Notes: a model not told the origin generated them from the sequence alone. A stretch of DNA of 64,000 nucleotides from Nitratiruptor sp. YY09-18 (GCF_016593235.1 NZ_AP023065.1:248001-312000), one strand, 5' to 3'; counted from the first letter of the stretch, positions 37,909 to 48,705 are shown. Made by a program: numbers and translations.

Positions 37909-39384
37909 TTATTCAGGGATGAGTGTCCATCCTGGTTTGAGTTGTGCTTTCCACATAAACATGTAGTGCAAGATATGCTTGATCCAGTGACCTGCAAGAC
38001 CGATCTCACCAAAAGTGTATTCTGGATCTCGTCCGGTTCCTGGGAATCTGTCATAATCTGGTACAACTGGATAAACAGTCAATGCTACTGCTGAACCATT
38101 CCAGATACTTTTACCAGTTGAAGCCACACACGCTGCACCCATTTCTGCCATAGATGCGTGGTGACCTTTTTCTTTAACCTCCTCAAGGCTATATTTTCCT
38201 TCGATCACATCACACACTGTTCGTGCGACAGTTTTACCGATGATTCCTGAAGGCATACCGGTTCTTGGAGGTGCCGGAGTTATTGGTGTACCGTTGACAG
38301 ATTTTGCAGGTTTAGAAATTGGGTGAGGAGGTGCAAATGCGATACCCACTGCAAACATATTTGCGTAATCTGGGTTTTGATAATATTTTGGCCAGTCGCT
38401 TGCTTTCCATTCTTCAAAAGGTTTTGGAGTATAGTCTGCATCAACTTTCATAAAGCCATTTGGCATAAAGACTTTATCAGTAATGTCATTGCCAGCTTTG
38501 TCGTATGCTTTAAGACCTACCCCGCTAAATGGAGGGATGAGCATTGCAAAATCAAATGTCTCTTCGCCTTCTGTTCCATCAAGAAGTTCGTACTGGAGTT
38601 TTCCTTTTTGTACCTCTTTGACGTGTGCTCCTGTGATCCAGTCAACACCTCGTTCCGCAAAGAGTGATTCAGCGAGTACTTTAGAGCTTACAATATGTCC
38701 ACCCCATTTGATATGAAGACCTGCAACTCCGAAGTCGCCAAGGAACTGCTCATTTGAGATCCATTTGATTTCCGCTTTATCTCGAACACCTGCTTCTCTG
38801 AGTTCATGCTCGATGTTGAAGATATACTCAAACGCAGCACCTTGGCATGTACACATACCATGTCCGGTTCCAATGAGGAATTTAACTTTCTCCCCTTTTT
38901 TCATACGCTCAATTGCATTTTGAAAATGGGTATTTGCTTCTGCAGCGTGGAGGTAAGTACATACCGAAAGCGAGTTGCCTTCATCTGGTCCTAGTCCCGG
39001 AGTTGCAGCGAAGTTGAGTTTCGGACCGGTTGCATTGATGAGGTAGTCATACTCTACCTCTTCAGTCTCTCCTTTTTTGTTTGGATCAGTATATTCAACA
39101 GTCACAAATGGTCTGTCACTCCCCTCTTTGCCTTCTGGGTGGATAGAGACCGCTTTTGCCTGTTTGAAATCGATTCCAGCTTTTTTGTATACAGGAGCCA
39201 ATTCAAACACTACATCTTCTGGGCTCATTTCGCCAACGCCTACCCAGATGTTAGATGGGATCCAGTTCCATTTACTGTTTGGAGATACTACTACTACTTC
39301 ATGTTTATCGCCAAGCCAATGCTTTGCAAAAGTAGCAGCAGTATGTCCAGATACACCTGCACCAAGTACAACAATTCTTGCCAT
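37909..39384 (-). CDS. sqr: Sulfide:quinone oxidoreductase
   Basis: A FAD enzyme of 491 residues that oxidises sulfide to polysulfide or sulfur and reduces menaquinone at the periplasmic membrane face. The FAD motif VVLGAGVSGH is at residues 5-14, followed by WNWIPSNIWVGVG. Candidate redox Cys are Cys142 (SVCTY), Cys178 and Cys180 (GMCTCQG) and Cys419 (GAACVAST). It is longer than the classic type I enzyme, so it belongs to one of the longer SQR types found in Campylobacterota; I do not assign the type. It leads an operon with a 58-aa gene, a deformylase-like gene and a symporter. Confidence 0.85.
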   Translation of the reverse strand: MARIVVLGAGVSGHTAATFAKHWLGDKHEVVVVSPNSKWNWIPSNIWVGVGEMSPEDVVFELAPVYKKAGIDFKQAKAVSIHPEGKEGSDRPFVTVEYTDPNKKGETEEVEYDYLINATGPKLNFAATPGLGPDEGNSLSVCTYLHAAEANTHFQNAIERMKKGEKVKFLIGTGHGMCTCQGAAFEYIFNIEHELREAGVRDKAEIKWISNEQFLGDFGVAGLHIKWGGHIVSSKVLAESLFAERGVDWITGAHVKEVQKGKLQYELLDGTEGEETFDFAMLIPPFSGVGLKAYDKAGNDITDKVFMPNGFMKVDADYTPKPFEEWKASDWPKYYQNPDYANMFAVGIAFAPPHPISKPAKSVNGTPITPAPPRTGMPSGIIGKTVARTVCDVIEGKYSLEEVKEKGHHASMAEMGAACVASTGKSIWNGSAVALTVYPVVPDYDRFPGTGRDPEYTFGEIGLAGHWIKHILHYMFMWKAQLKPGWTLIPE

Positions 39385-39416
39385 ATTTGCCCCTTTAAAA
39401 ATTTTGTAACCGATAT

Positions 39417-39422
39417 ATTATA
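39417..39422 (-). promoter_or_regulatory. sqr -10 element
   Basis: TATAAT on the minus strand, 32 nt before the sqr ATG. The 124-bp gap before it is extremely AT-rich, with an ATTATT/AATAAT inverted repeat near 39442-39460. Confidence 0.55.
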
Positions 39423-39508
39423 TTCCGATTGAGTTTAAAAAATTATTATAAAAAAAATAATCTATCCAAATCACATAAGGATAAATTAACGTTATTATAA
39501 TTATTAGT

Positions 39509-40045
39509 CTACCTTATACTATTAATATATTCGTTTTTAAAAGCTACATATCTTGTAGCACTTGCGTAGAGTTCTTCTACCTCTTGGTCTGTAAGTTGGC
39601 GTACAACTTTTGCAGGTGAGCCGAGAATGAGAGATCGAGGAGGGAAGTTTTTGCCACCAGTAACAAGAGCTCCAGCACCTACAATAGACTCTTTGCCAAT
39701 TACCGCACCATCAAGAATGGTGGCATTCATACCAATGAGACAGGCATCTTCTATAGTACACCCATGGAGCATTACTCTATGGCCAATTGTCACATCATTT
39801 CCTATGATTGTAGGATATCCATCACTCATATCAGGTTTTTTGTAGTGTGTTACATGTATCATCGTAAGATCTTGGATGTTGGTACGATCACCTATTTTGA
39901 TAGAGTGGACATCACCACGGATAACGCAACCAAACCATATAGAGACATCCTCACCACAGGTCACATTACCTATAACGGTAGCGCCAGGTGCTACCCATGA
40001 ATCTTTTCCAAATTTTGGAAACCATTTTTTATAATGCAATAGCAT
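39509..40045 (-). CDS. Gamma-class carbonic anhydrase-like hexapeptide protein
   Basis: A left-handed beta-helix protein of 178 residues. The Zn ligand positions of the gamma carbonic anhydrase/YrdA group are kept: His64 in IHVTH, His89 in GHR and His94 in LHGC. Hexapeptide repeats run through residues about 15-150, with a C-terminal helix. It overlaps the ppk stop (TGATG). Whether it hydrates CO2 is not certain, as many members are inactive in assays. Confidence 0.85.
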   Translation of the reverse strand: MLLHYKKWFPKFGKDSWVAPGATVIGNVTCGEDVSIWFGCVIRGDVHSIKIGDRTNIQDLTMIHVTHYKKPDMSDGYPTIIGNDVTIGHRVMLHGCTIEDACLIGMNATILDGAVIGKESIVGAGALVTGGKNFPPRSLILGSPAKVVRQLTDQEVEELYASATRYVAFKNEYINSIR

Positions 40046-42138
40046 CAGCTCTCCTTGAGTAATCTACGGGCTAACCGTTTTGCTTTGTTTGTTGTATTTT
40101 TGTGGTGGGAGTTATACAAAAGCTTCACATACTCTTCCATAATTAGTTGTGAATTGATTTTTGGTCTGTTTGGTTCTGGTTTTACTTTTTGATATTCTCC
40201 ATTTGGCAGAAGTTCTCTGGCCTTGACATTGTCTTTGAGTTGAATTTGGAGTATTTCGTAGAGTTTATCGGCTATCTCCTCATCATATATTGGTGACATA
40301 AGCTCTATGCGTCGTTCGAGATTTCTTGGCATCCAGTCTGCACTAGAGATGAAGATATTTGGAGAAGAGTGCTTGAAGTAAAAGATTCGTGCATGTTCAA
40401 GATATTTGCCAACAATCGATATGACGTGGATATTTTCACTTACCCCTTTTATACCTGGACGCAAGCAGCAAATACCTCTCACAATCAGTTCGATCTTTAC
40501 TTCTGCCATACTAGCTTTATACAAGGCTACTATCACATCAGGGTCTACAAGTGAGTTCATCTTAGCAATTATGTGTCCCTGTGATCCCTTTTTGCGCTCT
40601 TCATCAATCAATTGTAAGAGTTTTGATTTTATTTGGAATGGCGACATATAGAGGGTGTTAAGTTTAGTTTTTTTACTAAATCCTGTGAGGAAATGGAAAA
40701 ATCTTGTAGCATCTTCTGTAAACTCTTTTTGAGATGTAAAATAAGATACATCTGTATAGATGCGTGCTGTCGTAGGGTTGTAATTTCCCGTAGCGAGATG
40801 GACAAATTGTTTGAGTCTGTCGCCATCCTTTTTGATCACTTGCGCAATCTTTGCATGGACTTTAAATCCAGGGATTCCAAATATTACATGGGCCCCTGCT
40901 TTTTCGAGCTCCTTTGCCCAAATGAGGTTATTCTCTTCATCAAAGCGAGCCTTGAGTTCAACCATTGCAGTAACCTGTTTACCACTCTCAGCTGCATTGA
41001 TGAGAGCACGTACAATGGGGGAGTTCTTACCAACACGGTAGAGTGTCATACGAATCGCAAGCACTTCTGGATCTTTGCTAGCCTCTTTGATGAATCTCAC
41101 TACCGGATCAAAACTCTCATATGGATGATAGAGCATCACATTTTCATGCTCTATAACTGACATAATGGAATCTGCAGTATCAAGTGGCGGTAAGATTTTT
41201 GGAGTAAAAGGCTCAAAGAGTAGATGAGCAAAGTTTTTGTTGTTCACAATCTCCCATAAAGCACCAAGATTGATAGGGATTTTGTAACTGTATATATCTT
41301 CTGGGTCTACATTGAGGTGTTCAATGAGGAAATTTATGAGATCTTCATCTGCACCCTCGCCAATTTCAAGACGTACAATTTCACCTTTGCGTCTTAGTTT
41401 CAGTCCCTCTTCTAAAAGTTCCATAAAATCATCTGCTTCTTCCTCTTCGATTTCTATATCAGCATTACGTGTGACACGAAAAGGTGTACTTGCGACGATT
41501 TTATAGCCGGGGAAGAGGGCGGTAAGATGTGCCTGAACAATTGTTTCAATCGGAATATATGTATTTTCGATCTGTACAAATCGCGGAAGTACACGAGGGA
41601 TTCTCACTAAACCAAACTTTACTTCATGCGGATCGGCACTATCAATAAGTTTTAGAGCAAGTGCAAAGCTGAGGTTGTTAAGGTGTGGAAAAGGATGTGT
41701 AGCATCCACTGCAATAGGAACTATAACAGGGTAGAGATTATTATAAAAGTAGTCGTTGATCTGTTTTTTGGTATTGCTATCAAGTTCATCATAAGAGGTA
41801 ATTTTGAGTCCCTCTTTTTCAAGGGCAGCAACAATTTCAAAATATGTCTCATGGAGAGTGACTTTTTCTTTGTGAAGATACTCACGTATGGCTTTGAGTT
41901 GCTGTAGAGGTGTCATTTTGTCAGGACCGGTTACACGAATGCGGTATTTGAAGAGTTTTTTGAGCCCTGCAACGCGAATCATATAAAATTCATCAAGATT
42001 TGTTCCATAAATTGCAATGAATTTGAGGCGTTCAAGCAAAGGATTGGTTTTATCTTGTGCTTCTTCTAAAACGCGTGTATTGAATTTGAGCCAAGAGAGC
42101 TCTCTGTTGATATAGAGTTTTGGGTCTTTGAGATTCAT
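40045..42138 (-). CDS. ppk: Polyphosphate kinase 1
   Basis: Makes inorganic polyphosphate from ATP. It has 697 residues with all PPK1 domains. Signatures are the N-terminal [45 protein letters not shown], the phosphohistidine regions [10 protein letters not shown] and [17 protein letters not shown], and [15 protein letters not shown]. Length is normal. It is cotranscribed with the gamma carbonic anhydrase-like gene and divergent from a beta carbonic anhydrase gene. Confidence 0.96.
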   Translation of the reverse strand: MNLKDPKLYINRELSWLKFNTRVLEEAQDKTNPLLERLKFIAIYGTNLDEFYMIRVAGLKKLFKYRIRVTGPDKMTPLQQLKAIREYLHKEKVTLHETYFEIVAALEKEGLKITSYDELDSNTKKQINDYFYNNLYPVIVPIAVDATHPFPHLNNLSFALALKLIDSADPHEVKFGLVRIPRVLPRFVQIENTYIPIETIVQAHLTALFPGYKIVASTPFRVTRNADIEIEEEEADDFMELLEEGLKLRRKGEIVRLEIGEGADEDLINFLIEHLNVDPEDIYSYKIPINLGALWEIVNNKNFAHLLFEPFTPKILPPLDTADSIMSVIEHENVMLYHPYESFDPVVRFIKEASKDPEVLAIRMTLYRVGKNSPIVRALINAAESGKQVTAMVELKARFDEENNLIWAKELEKAGAHVIFGIPGFKVHAKIAQVIKKDGDRLKQFVHLATGNYNPTTARIYTDVSYFTSQKEFTEDATRFFHFLTGFSKKTKLNTLYMSPFQIKSKLLQLIDEERKKGSQGHIIAKMNSLVDPDVIVALYKASMAEVKIELIVRGICCLRPGIKGVSENIHVISIVGKYLEHARIFYFKHSSPNIFISSADWMPRNLERRIELMSPIYDEEIADKLYEILQIQLKDNVKARELLPNGEYQKVKPEPNRPKINSQLIMEEYVKLLYNSHHKNTTNKAKRLARRLLKES

Positions 42139-42206
42139 AAGCCACCTTTGAGAGTAGTAAGAAAAATTTTAACAAATATTGACTAAAATCAATCAAAAGG
42201 TGTGAC

Positions 42207-42842
42207 ATGCATATCAAAAAGTTTATTCAAAATTATCAGGAATTCAAAAAGATACACTTCAAAAAATATGAAAAGCTTTTTGAGGAGTTAGCTGCAAAAG
42301 GGCAAAGCCCAAAAACCCTCTTTATTGGATGTAGTGATTCACGTGTCGTTCCAGATCTCATTACAGGTGCAAAGCCTGGAGATCTTTTCGTTTTTCGTAA
42401 TATTGGCAATTTTGTTCCGCCTTTCAAGCCAGATAATGACTTCCATGCTACAGCAAGTGCTATTGAGTATGCAGTAAGTGTTTTAAACGTAAGTGATATT
42501 ATTATATGTGGGCATAGCCATTGTGGCGCTTGTGAAAGTCTCTATAAAGATATCCCTCAAACAGTAGAGCTAATACATATAAAAAAGTGGCTTGAAATTG
42601 GTGAGCCTGCTAAACGTATTGCTATAGATACGGTAGGGATAGATGATAAAGAGCTCTTATTGCGAACGACAGAGAAGGCATCGATCCTTGTGCAACTCCA
42701 AAATCTCCTAACATACCCGGCAGTGAAGAAGAGAGTAGAAGCTCATGAGCTTTTTTTGCATGGATGGTATTATAAGATTGAATCAAGTGAGATAGAGTAT
42801 TTTGATGAAGAGGTGGGAGATTTCAAGCCTATAGAGCCTTGA
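42207..42842 (+). CDS. Beta-class carbonic anhydrase
   Basis: A Zn enzyme of 211 residues that interconverts CO2 and bicarbonate. Zn ligands are Cys42 (CSDSR with Asp44), His103 and Cys106 in [20 protein letters not shown] is also typical. The position 68 bp from the divergent ppk gene gives a cluster with two carbonic anhydrases, in keeping with an autotroph that fixes CO2. Its 3' end overlaps uvrB by 14 bp. Confidence 0.93.
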   Translation: MHIKKFIQNYQEFKKIHFKKYEKLFEELAAKGQSPKTLFIGCSDSRVVPDLITGAKPGDLFVFRNIGNFVPPFKPDNDFHATASAIEYAVSVLNVSDIIICGHSHCGACESLYKDIPQTVELIHIKKWLEIGEPAKRIAIDTVGIDDKELLLRTTEKASILVQLQNLLTYPAVKKRVEAHELFLHGWYYKIESSEIEYFDEEVGDFKPIEP

Positions 42843-44859
42843 TCTTTTCGATCTCGTCTCTAAGCCGCGCAGCCTCTTCAAACTCAAGCTTTTGTGCCGC
42901 TTCATGCATAGCTTTGCGTAGCTCCTTGATGATTTTCTCTTTCTCTTTTGGAGGGAGTTTATCGGTTTTTCTCTTCCGCTCATAGAGTTTGTCAAGATCT
43001 TCGCTCTTGAGGTTTTCATCAAGGCGTCGCTTGACAGTTTTTGGAATAATACCATGAACTTCATTGTACTCTTTTTGCTTTTGGCGTCTCTTGATTGTAG
43101 TTTTGATAGCACGATACATGGAGCCGGTGATCTGATCTTTGATTTTTTCAAGCTCTTCAAGCGAGTCGACTTTTTGATGCTGTTTGATTTTGTCTGCAAA
43201 CATTATCACGCGACCGTGAGCATTTCTAGCAGCTCTTCCCATAGTCTGTATGAGACTTGTTTCACTGCGCAAAAAACCCTCTTTGTCAGCATCCATAATG
43301 GCTACGAGACTTACTTCTGGCAGATCCAGCCCTTCTCGCAAGAGGTTGATACCTATAAGTACGTCAAAATCTCCTCTACGTAAACCGCGGATAATCTGAT
43401 TGCGTTCAATCGCGTCTATTTCTGAGTGCATATATTTGACCTTGATACCAAGGTCAGCATAAAATTTGGTCAAATCTTCTGCCATTTTTTTTGTAAGTGT
43501 TGTTACAAGTACCCTGTTGCCTTGAGCTACCTCTTTCTTGATTTCATCATGGAGGATTTCTACTTGATTGGAGCTTGGTGCAACTTCTACGAGTGGATCA
43601 AGAAGTCCGGTAGGACGGATGATTTGGTGTGCTACAGTAGCGCTGAGTTGAAGCTCGAGTTCTCCTGGAGTGGCAGAGACAAAGAGGTAGTGGGGAGCTT
43701 TGTTGATAAATTCATCAAATTTTAAAGGTCTGTTATCCAGTGCACTTGGGAGTCTAAAACCATATTCTACCAATACTTCTTTACGGCTTCTATCTCCGGC
43801 ATACATTCCACGAAACTGCGGGAGACTAACATGTGACTCATCAACTATGACAAGATAGGGCTTACCCATTGCTTCAAAGTAGTCTAAAAGTGAGTAGGGA
43901 GTCTCTCCCGGTTTTTTGCCTGTGAGGTGACGTGAGTAGTTTTCTATTCCCTTGCAAGTCCCTGTAGTCTCTAGCATCTCTAGGTCAAACTCCGTGCGCT
44001 GTTTCAGACGTTGATACTCTAAGAGTTTCTCCTCTTTTTTGAAAAACTTTAGTCTCTCTTCGAGCTCTTTTTCTATCGATTTAATAGCTTCTGCAAGACG
44101 ATTTTGTCCTACAATAAATTGACTTGCAGAGTAGAGAGTAAATGAATCAATGTCATCAATACGCTCATTTGTGAGTGGATCAAATGTATAAATTGACTCT
44201 ATCTCATCACCAAAGAATTCAACCCGTACAGCTTTATCTTCAAAGTATGCTGGATAGATGTCCACCACATCACCGCGGACACGGAAATCTCCTCTATCAA
44301 AAAATTTATCATTACGCTTATATCCCATCTCCAAAAGGCGAAAGAGGAGTTCTCTTTGGCCAATCTCGTTGCCTACTTCAAATCTGAATACCATCTTGCG
44401 ATATTCATGCGGGTTACCAAGACCGTAGTTTGCACTCACTGAGGCTACAACTATGACATCATCGTACTCAAGCAAGCTTGCTGTGGCACTGAGACGTAGG
44501 CGCTCTAACTCATCATTGATGGAGCTATCTTTTTCAATAAAGAGATCTTGACGCGGGAGATAAGCTTCTGGCTGATAATAGTCATAATAGCTGATGAAAT
44601 ACTCCACATGGTTTTTTGGAAAAAAGTGCTTAAATTCGCTATAGAGTTGAGCTGCAAGAGTCTTGTTGTGTGTCATAATGAGTGTAGGCATCTGCAGGTT
44701 TTCAATAATTTTTGCCATTGTATATGTTTTGCCACTCCCGGTAACTCCAAGGAGTGTTTGGTAGCGATTGCCATCTTTGATAGAGAGAGTAAGTTTTTCT
44801 ATTGCCTGGGGTTGATCTCCTGCAGGCTGCATATCTGTTACCATTTGAAACTTTGCCAA
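42829..44859 (-). CDS. uvrB: Excinuclease ABC subunit B
   Basis: The 676-residue DNA-damage verification helicase of nucleotide excision repair. Motifs are [13 protein letters not shown] (P-loop), the hairpin [42 protein letters not shown] and [11 protein letters not shown]. The C-terminal UVR coiled coil ([20 protein letters not shown]) binds UvrC. The start is TTG 44859, with AAGAGGT before it. Confidence 0.97.
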   Translation of the reverse strand: MAKFQMVTDMQPAGDQPQAIEKLTLSIKDGNRYQTLLGVTGSGKTYTMAKIIENLQMPTLIMTHNKTLAAQLYSEFKHFFPKNHVEYFISYYDYYQPEAYLPRQDLFIEKDSSINDELERLRLSATASLLEYDDVIVVASVSANYGLGNPHEYRKMVFRFEVGNEIGQRELLFRLLEMGYKRNDKFFDRGDFRVRGDVVDIYPAYFEDKAVRVEFFGDEIESIYTFDPLTNERIDDIDSFTLYSASQFIVGQNRLAEAIKSIEKELEERLKFFKKEEKLLEYQRLKQRTEFDLEMLETTGTCKGIENYSRHLTGKKPGETPYSLLDYFEAMGKPYLVIVDESHVSLPQFRGMYAGDRSRKEVLVEYGFRLPSALDNRPLKFDEFINKAPHYLFVSATPGELELQLSATVAHQIIRPTGLLDPLVEVAPSSNQVEILHDEIKKEVAQGNRVLVTTLTKKMAEDLTKFYADLGIKVKYMHSEIDAIERNQIIRGLRRGDFDVLIGINLLREGLDLPEVSLVAIMDADKEGFLRSETSLIQTMGRAARNAHGRVIMFADKIKQHQKVDSLEELEKIKDQITGSMYRAIKTTIKRRQKQKEYNEVHGIIPKTVKRRLDENLKSEDLDKLYERKRKTDKLPPKEKEKIIKELRKAMHEAAQKLEFEEAARLRDEIEKIKAL

Positions 44860-44892
44860 TTTAAAACCTCTTTTATAAAATTTTGCTAAAAT

Positions 44893-44898
44893 TATACT
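44893..44898 (+). promoter_or_regulatory. -10 element before the coiled-coil gene
   Basis: TATACT, 29 nt before ATG 44928, in the AT-rich divergent spacer with uvrB. AAGAGGTG is the ribosome site. Confidence 0.45.
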
Positions 44899-44927
44899 AA
44901 ATTTAAATTAAACTTAAAAGAGGTGTA

Positions 44928-45155
44928 ATGGAGCACATTGATTTGATGGAGAAACTGAGTGAAAAGATAGAAGAGCTTCTATTAAAATATGAAACACTCA
45001 AAAATGAGAATGAAACTTTGCGCAAAGATTATGTAACATGCAAAGCTCAAAGTGAAGAGAAAGACAAAGAGATCGAACGCTTGCGTGAAGAGTTGGCGCA
45101 AAAAAATCGTGAAATTGATGAAATTATCAAAAAAATAGAGACACTGGTAGGATAG
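44928..45155 (+). CDS. Small coiled-coil protein (ZapB-like by length and composition)
   Basis: A 75-residue protein that is almost one continuous coiled coil (heptads from residue 5 to 72, rich in Glu and Lys, with one Cys). Length and pattern recall cell-division ZapB, and the next gene looks ZapA-like, but this is a weak analogy and not a family match. It ends 1 bp before the next gene, so the two are probably cotranscribed. Confidence 0.65.
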   Translation: MEHIDLMEKLSEKIEELLLKYETLKNENETLRKDYVTCKAQSEEKDKEIERLREELAQKNREIDEIIKKIETLVG

Positions 45156-45156
45156 T

Positions 45157-45372
45157 GTGAAACGTGTAACTATCAAGATAGAGGGCAAAGAGTATGATAT
45201 CAATCTCAAAAATGACTTTGCCCAAGCTTTGGAGACGGAGCTAGAAAAGGAGCTCCCTCCTTATGAGAATAATTCGATTAAAGAACTCCTCCAAGCTTAC
45301 CTCAAAAAGTGCTACGACTGCTATGTGTTAGAGCAAAAACTGCAAAAACTTCTCAAAAAATTTCCAAATTAA
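45157..45372 (+). CDS. Small ZapA-like protein
   Basis: A 71-residue protein with GTG start. The N-terminus VTIKIEGKEYDI is a short beta hairpin like the start of ZapA, followed by helices with two close Cys (KKCYDCYV). ZapA promotes FtsZ bundling. The pairing with a coiled-coil gene fits a division role, but the similarity is short and the call tentative. Confidence 0.55.
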   Translation: MKRVTIKIEGKEYDINLKNDFAQALETELEKELPPYENNSIKELLQAYLKKCYDCYVLEQKLQKLLKKFPN

Positions 45373-45395
45373 CTAAAAAATAATTTTGGTTGTAC

Positions 45396-45422
45396 GATAA
45401 TGTGAATTGCAGGATGACCTGC
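45396..45422 (+). promoter_or_regulatory. Pseudopilin promoter and 5'-end hairpin
   Basis: GATAAT at 45396-45401 preceded by TGTAC is a possible -10. The expected start of transcription falls at about 45408, immediately before the hairpin GCAGG-ATGA-CCTGC (45409-45422), which would cap the mRNA. AAAGGAG precedes ATG 45450. Confidence 0.4.
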
Positions 45423-45449
45423 GAGAAAATTTCATTCAAAGGAGACGTC

Positions 45450-45962
45450 ATGAGACGTGGTGGTTTTACTATGATCGAGTTGATCTTCGTGATCGTAATC
45501 TTGGGTATTTTGGCAGCAGTTGCATTGCCAAAGTTCATCGGTGTGACAAGCCAGGCAAAAGCTGGTAAAGCACAAGCATTTGTTGGAACAATGAACAGAA
45601 CAGTCTTTCCAACACTATGGAGTAAAGCAATGGCTACTGGTACAGATGGTGATATCACTCAGCTCAAGAATGCATCTGGTTCTGCAATGACATTGGCTGA
45701 TCTTAAAGATTACATAGATTTACCAGACAAGCTTCAAGATACTTCAGGTACACCATTGAAAAATAGTTCAACTGCATTGTCAAATGCATGTGGTAATGGT
45801 AGTGGTGGTAGTTTACCTCAATTTGGTCAATATGACATTGGTAACGCGCAAGTTCCTATTTACTGCTTTGAAGGGAATGCTACAAATGCACCATTCTTGA
45901 CATTTGATGCAAGTAATGTAGCAGAACCAAATACAACTATTCCTTCTAACTATCTCATGTAA
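45450..45962 (+). CDS. Type II/IV pseudopilin 1
   Basis: A 170-residue prepilin-like protein with a very short leader MRRGG and a cleavage site G/FTMIEL followed by the hydrophobic helix FVIVILGILAAVALPKF. The soluble domain has a pair of Cys (ACGNG, YCFEG) likely to form a disulfide. I chose ATG 45450 with AAAGGAG before it; the frame is open 20 codons upstream. It leads a run of three pseudopilin genes before priA. It could serve a type II secretion system or a type IV pilus; no assembly ATPase is in view. Confidence 0.85.
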   Translation: MRRGGFTMIELIFVIVILGILAAVALPKFIGVTSQAKAGKAQAFVGTMNRTVFPTLWSKAMATGTDGDITQLKNASGSAMTLADLKDYIDLPDKLQDTSGTPLKNSSTALSNACGNGSGGSLPQFGQYDIGNAQVPIYCFEGNATNAPFLTFDASNVAEPNTTIPSNYLM

Positions 45963-46010
45963 TCATGTTATGAAGGCTTCTTTGGCCTTCATAACTATAA
46001 TATAAAAAAA

Positions 46011-46463
46011 ATGAAAAAAGCTTTTTCACTTCTAGAAATTATTTTTGTCTTACTTATATTAGGAATATTGGCTGCTATATCTATACCAGTCTATTTTCAG
46101 ATGCAAGCACAATCTGCACAAACAGTAGCAAAAGCTTTTGCAGCAACTCTCACACGCACAACCGGCCATACGCTATGGGCAAAATCTATCTTTGCAGGTG
46201 GTGAGGGAAGTCTTAAAAGTGATAATGACAATAATCCATCGACCTTTTATGGAAATAATTTAAATCTCTACATTACAATACCGCAATATTTCGATAAAAG
46301 TTCGGTAAATTTTGACAATTGTGCTAAAGTAGGTGAAGTTGCACAGCCTTTTATAGCAAAAAATGTGGAAAAAGGCGGTGAATATAATATTTTCTGTCGT
46401 GATGGTAACAAAACAGATGCGCCTAAATTTGTCTCTTCAAAACAAAGCAGCTATAATTTCTAG
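46011..46463 (+). CDS. Pseudopilin 2
   Basis: A 150-residue prepilin-like protein. The N-terminus is MKKAFSLLEI; the residue before the Phe is Ala in place of Gly, with Glu5 of the mature protein kept. The hydrophobic helix is IIFVLLILGILAAISIPV. The C-terminal domain shares the layout of pseudopilin 1, with two Cys (NCAKVG, FCRDGN), so the two are probably old duplicates. No good Shine-Dalgarno is seen. The gene is 48 bp after pseudopilin 1. Confidence 0.8.
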   Translation: MKKAFSLLEIIFVLLILGILAAISIPVYFQMQAQSAQTVAKAFAATLTRTTGHTLWAKSIFAGGEGSLKSDNDNNPSTFYGNNLNLYITIPQYFDKSSVNFDNCAKVGEVAQPFIAKNVEKGGEYNIFCRDGNKTDAPKFVSSKQSSYNF

Positions 46464-46464
46464 T

Positions 46465-46878
46465 ATGAAACGAGCATTTACATTAATAGAACTACTCTTT
46501 GTAATCTTAGCAATTGGTATTTTGGCCTCAATTGCAATTCCAAAATTTACTGGTGCTCTCAATGAAGCGAAGCTTGCCGAAGTCAAATCTACCGTCACTG
46601 CTGTTCGCAGTGGATTGCAGGTGTATAAAAACAAGCATATTCTTCTTGGTCAATCTCCTTATCCAAATGATCTGAGCGGAAGTAGTGGGCTTTTTGAAAA
46701 AGTGCTACCACATCCTGTTGCTCAAGATACGCAAAAGGGATGGGAAAAGGTCTCAAATACTTTATATAAATACCATTTAGATGGCAATATTATAGCTTTT
46801 ACATATAACCCAACCAACGGAAGCTTTGATTGTGACCAAAACCAATCAACTATTTCAGGAATTTGCAACAACTTTTGA
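46465..46878 (+). CDS. Pseudopilin 3 (GspG-like)
   Basis: A 137-residue prepilin-like protein from ATG 46465. The N-terminus is MKRAFTLIELLFVILAIG, again with Ala at -1. The mature part has EAKLAEVKSTVTAVRSGLQVYKN, a pattern like GspG-type major pseudopilins, and two Cys near the C-terminus. It begins one base after the stop of pseudopilin 2, and its TGA overlaps the ATG of priA. Confidence 0.82.
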   Translation: MKRAFTLIELLFVILAIGILASIAIPKFTGALNEAKLAEVKSTVTAVRSGLQVYKNKHILLGQSPYPNDLSGSSGLFEKVLPHPVAQDTQKGWEKVSNTLYKYHLDGNIIAFTYNPTNGSFDCDQNQSTISGICNNF

Positions 46879-48704
46879 TGTACTATGAAGTAGCTATTCG
46901 CAACCGTCCTCTCACACTTACTTACACATCAACCAAATCCTTATCTCCTGGGCAAATATGTCTCGTGCCTCTTGCTAAGCGAAGAGTGGAAGCGGTGGTT
47001 TTATATGAAGTGGATAAACCAGAGTTTGATTGTTATGAGATAGAAGAGATATCAGAGCACTACTTCTCGCCTATGCAGTTCGATTTTGCCAAATTTATTT
47101 CACAATACTACGTAGCACACATCTCTGAAGCACTCTCGCTTTTTGTACCGTTTAAAAAAAATGTATCGCTTGCAAATAATAGCGAACTAAACCTTCCACC
47201 ATGCAAGCTCTCACCCAAGCAGCTAGAAGCCCTTGCATTTATCCAAAAACATCCTGTATCTTTGCTTTTTGGACAAACGGGAAGTGGAAAGACAGAGATC
47301 TATATAGAGTATTTTAAAAAAATCATCCAAGAGGGAAAAGAGGCGATATTTTTGATGCCAGAGATCGCTCTGACTCCTCAGATGCAAAAGAGACTTGAAG
47401 AGGTTTTTGGCAAGAGTGTGGTTGTTTGGCATAGCAAACTCACAAAAAAGAAACGCCAAGAAAATTTAGAGAAGATCTATAGAAAAGAAGCCAAAATCAT
47501 AGCGGGCCCTCGCAGCGCACTCTTTTTACCACTGCAAAATCTTGGCCTCATAGTTGTGGATGAAGAGCATGATGAGAGCTACAAAGCCCAAAGTCGTCCG
47601 CATATCAATGCAAAAGATATTGCAGTCTATATGGGAAAAAAGCTTAAAATCCCTGTGGTTTTAGGAAGCGCGACCCCAAGTGTTACGAGCTATTATCGTT
47701 ATCCCTCTTTTGAGTTATCAAGATTTAAGGAAGCAAAAAAGGAGTTTATTTTTGATAATGGAAGAGGGATTAGTGAGACGATTCTTCAAAATCTCAAAAC
47801 TGTTTTAGAGAACAACAAGCAAGCACTCATTTTTCTTCCGACTAGAGCACATTTTAAATATCTTGTATGCCAAGAGTGTGGAGAAGCTGTAAAGTGCCCC
47901 TACTGTGATGTAGGGATGAGCTTGCACTTTGATAAGAATGCGCTAGTGTGCCACTACTGTGAGTTTAGTGAGCCAATATTGCAGCAGTGTCCGAAGTGCA
48001 GAAGCGAAAACCTCAGTGCAAAGAGACTGGGGACAGCTGAAGTAGTAAATGAACTCAAACTTCTGCTCCCTGATGCCAAGATTGCACAATTTGATCGTGA
48101 TACGATTACCACCCAGCGAAAACTCGAATCTACCCTCAAAGCTTTTGCCAAAAAAGAGATAGATATTCTCGTTGGAACGCAAATGCTCTCAAAAGGGCAT
48201 GACTATCCCGATGTAGCTCTAAGTGTCATCATGGATATAGACTATGTGCTTGCACAAGCTGATTACAAAGCAAGAGAGAGAGCGATAGCACTATTGCTTC
48301 AAATTGCAGGACGTGCCGGGCGTCAAAGTGATGCAAGAGTCATAGTGCAGACTAAAAATCGTGATTTTTTTGCTAGCTATTTAGACTATAAGAAATTTTT
48401 GGTTGATGAGATAAAACTTCGTAAAGATCGCTATCCACCTTTTGTAAGACTTGCACAGCTCAATTTCGCTCACAAATCGAAAAAAAAAGCAGCTGAAGCA
48501 ATGCAGGAGGTGCTTGTGCGTTTGCAAAAGTTTGAAGAAGTTGAGATAGTAGGATCTGGACCTAATATAATAGAGAAAATTGCCAATAAATACCGCTACC
48601 ACATACTGCTGCGTAGCAAATCTACTAAAAAACTCCTTGAAGCAATCTACGCTAGCCGCAATGAGCTATGTGATGTGGATATGGATCCGGTACAGATTGG
48701 TTAG
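46878..48704 (+). CDS. priA: Primosomal helicase PriA
   Basis: A 608-residue helicase that restarts stalled replication forks. After an N-terminal DNA-binding domain come the P-loop [11 protein letters not shown] near residue 131, [11 protein letters not shown] (DEEH box), GSATPS, and a zinc-binding region with eight Cys ([13 protein letters not shown], then CHYC and CPKC). The late [10 protein letters not shown] closes motif VI. I chose ATG 46878, which overlaps the preceding stop; a TTG at 46863 is possible. It is shorter than E. coli PriA, as usual in Campylobacterota. Confidence 0.95.
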   Translation: MYYEVAIRNRPLTLTYTSTKSLSPGQICLVPLAKRRVEAVVLYEVDKPEFDCYEIEEISEHYFSPMQFDFAKFISQYYVAHISEALSLFVPFKKNVSLANNSELNLPPCKLSPKQLEALAFIQKHPVSLLFGQTGSGKTEIYIEYFKKIIQEGKEAIFLMPEIALTPQMQKRLEEVFGKSVVVWHSKLTKKKRQENLEKIYRKEAKIIAGPRSALFLPLQNLGLIVVDEEHDESYKAQSRPHINAKDIAVYMGKKLKIPVVLGSATPSVTSYYRYPSFELSRFKEAKKEFIFDNGRGISETILQNLKTVLENNKQALIFLPTRAHFKYLVCQECGEAVKCPYCDVGMSLHFDKNALVCHYCEFSEPILQQCPKCRSENLSAKRLGTAEVVNELKLLLPDAKIAQFDRDTITTQRKLESTLKAFAKKEIDILVGTQMLSKGHDYPDVALSVIMDIDYVLAQADYKARERAIALLLQIAGRAGRQSDARVIVQTKNRDFFASYLDYKKFLVDEIKLRKDRYPPFVRLAQLNFAHKSKKKAAEAMQEVLVRLQKFEEVEIVGSGPNIIEKIANKYRYHILLRSKSTKKLLEAIYASRNELCDVDMDPVQIG

Positions 48705-48705
48705 G

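Noticed and set aside
44867-44925. 10-bp inverted repeat ACCTCTTTTA / TAAAAGAGGT in the uvrB divergent spacer
   Set aside because: Each arm is the AAGAGGT Shine-Dalgarno of one of the two divergent genes, which explains the symmetry without an operator.
45380-45412. Possible sigma-54 promoter before the pseudopilin gene (TTGG ... TTGCAGG)
   Set aside because: The distance between GG and GC is 19 nt where sigma-54 needs 10. A GATAAT -10 explains the region better.
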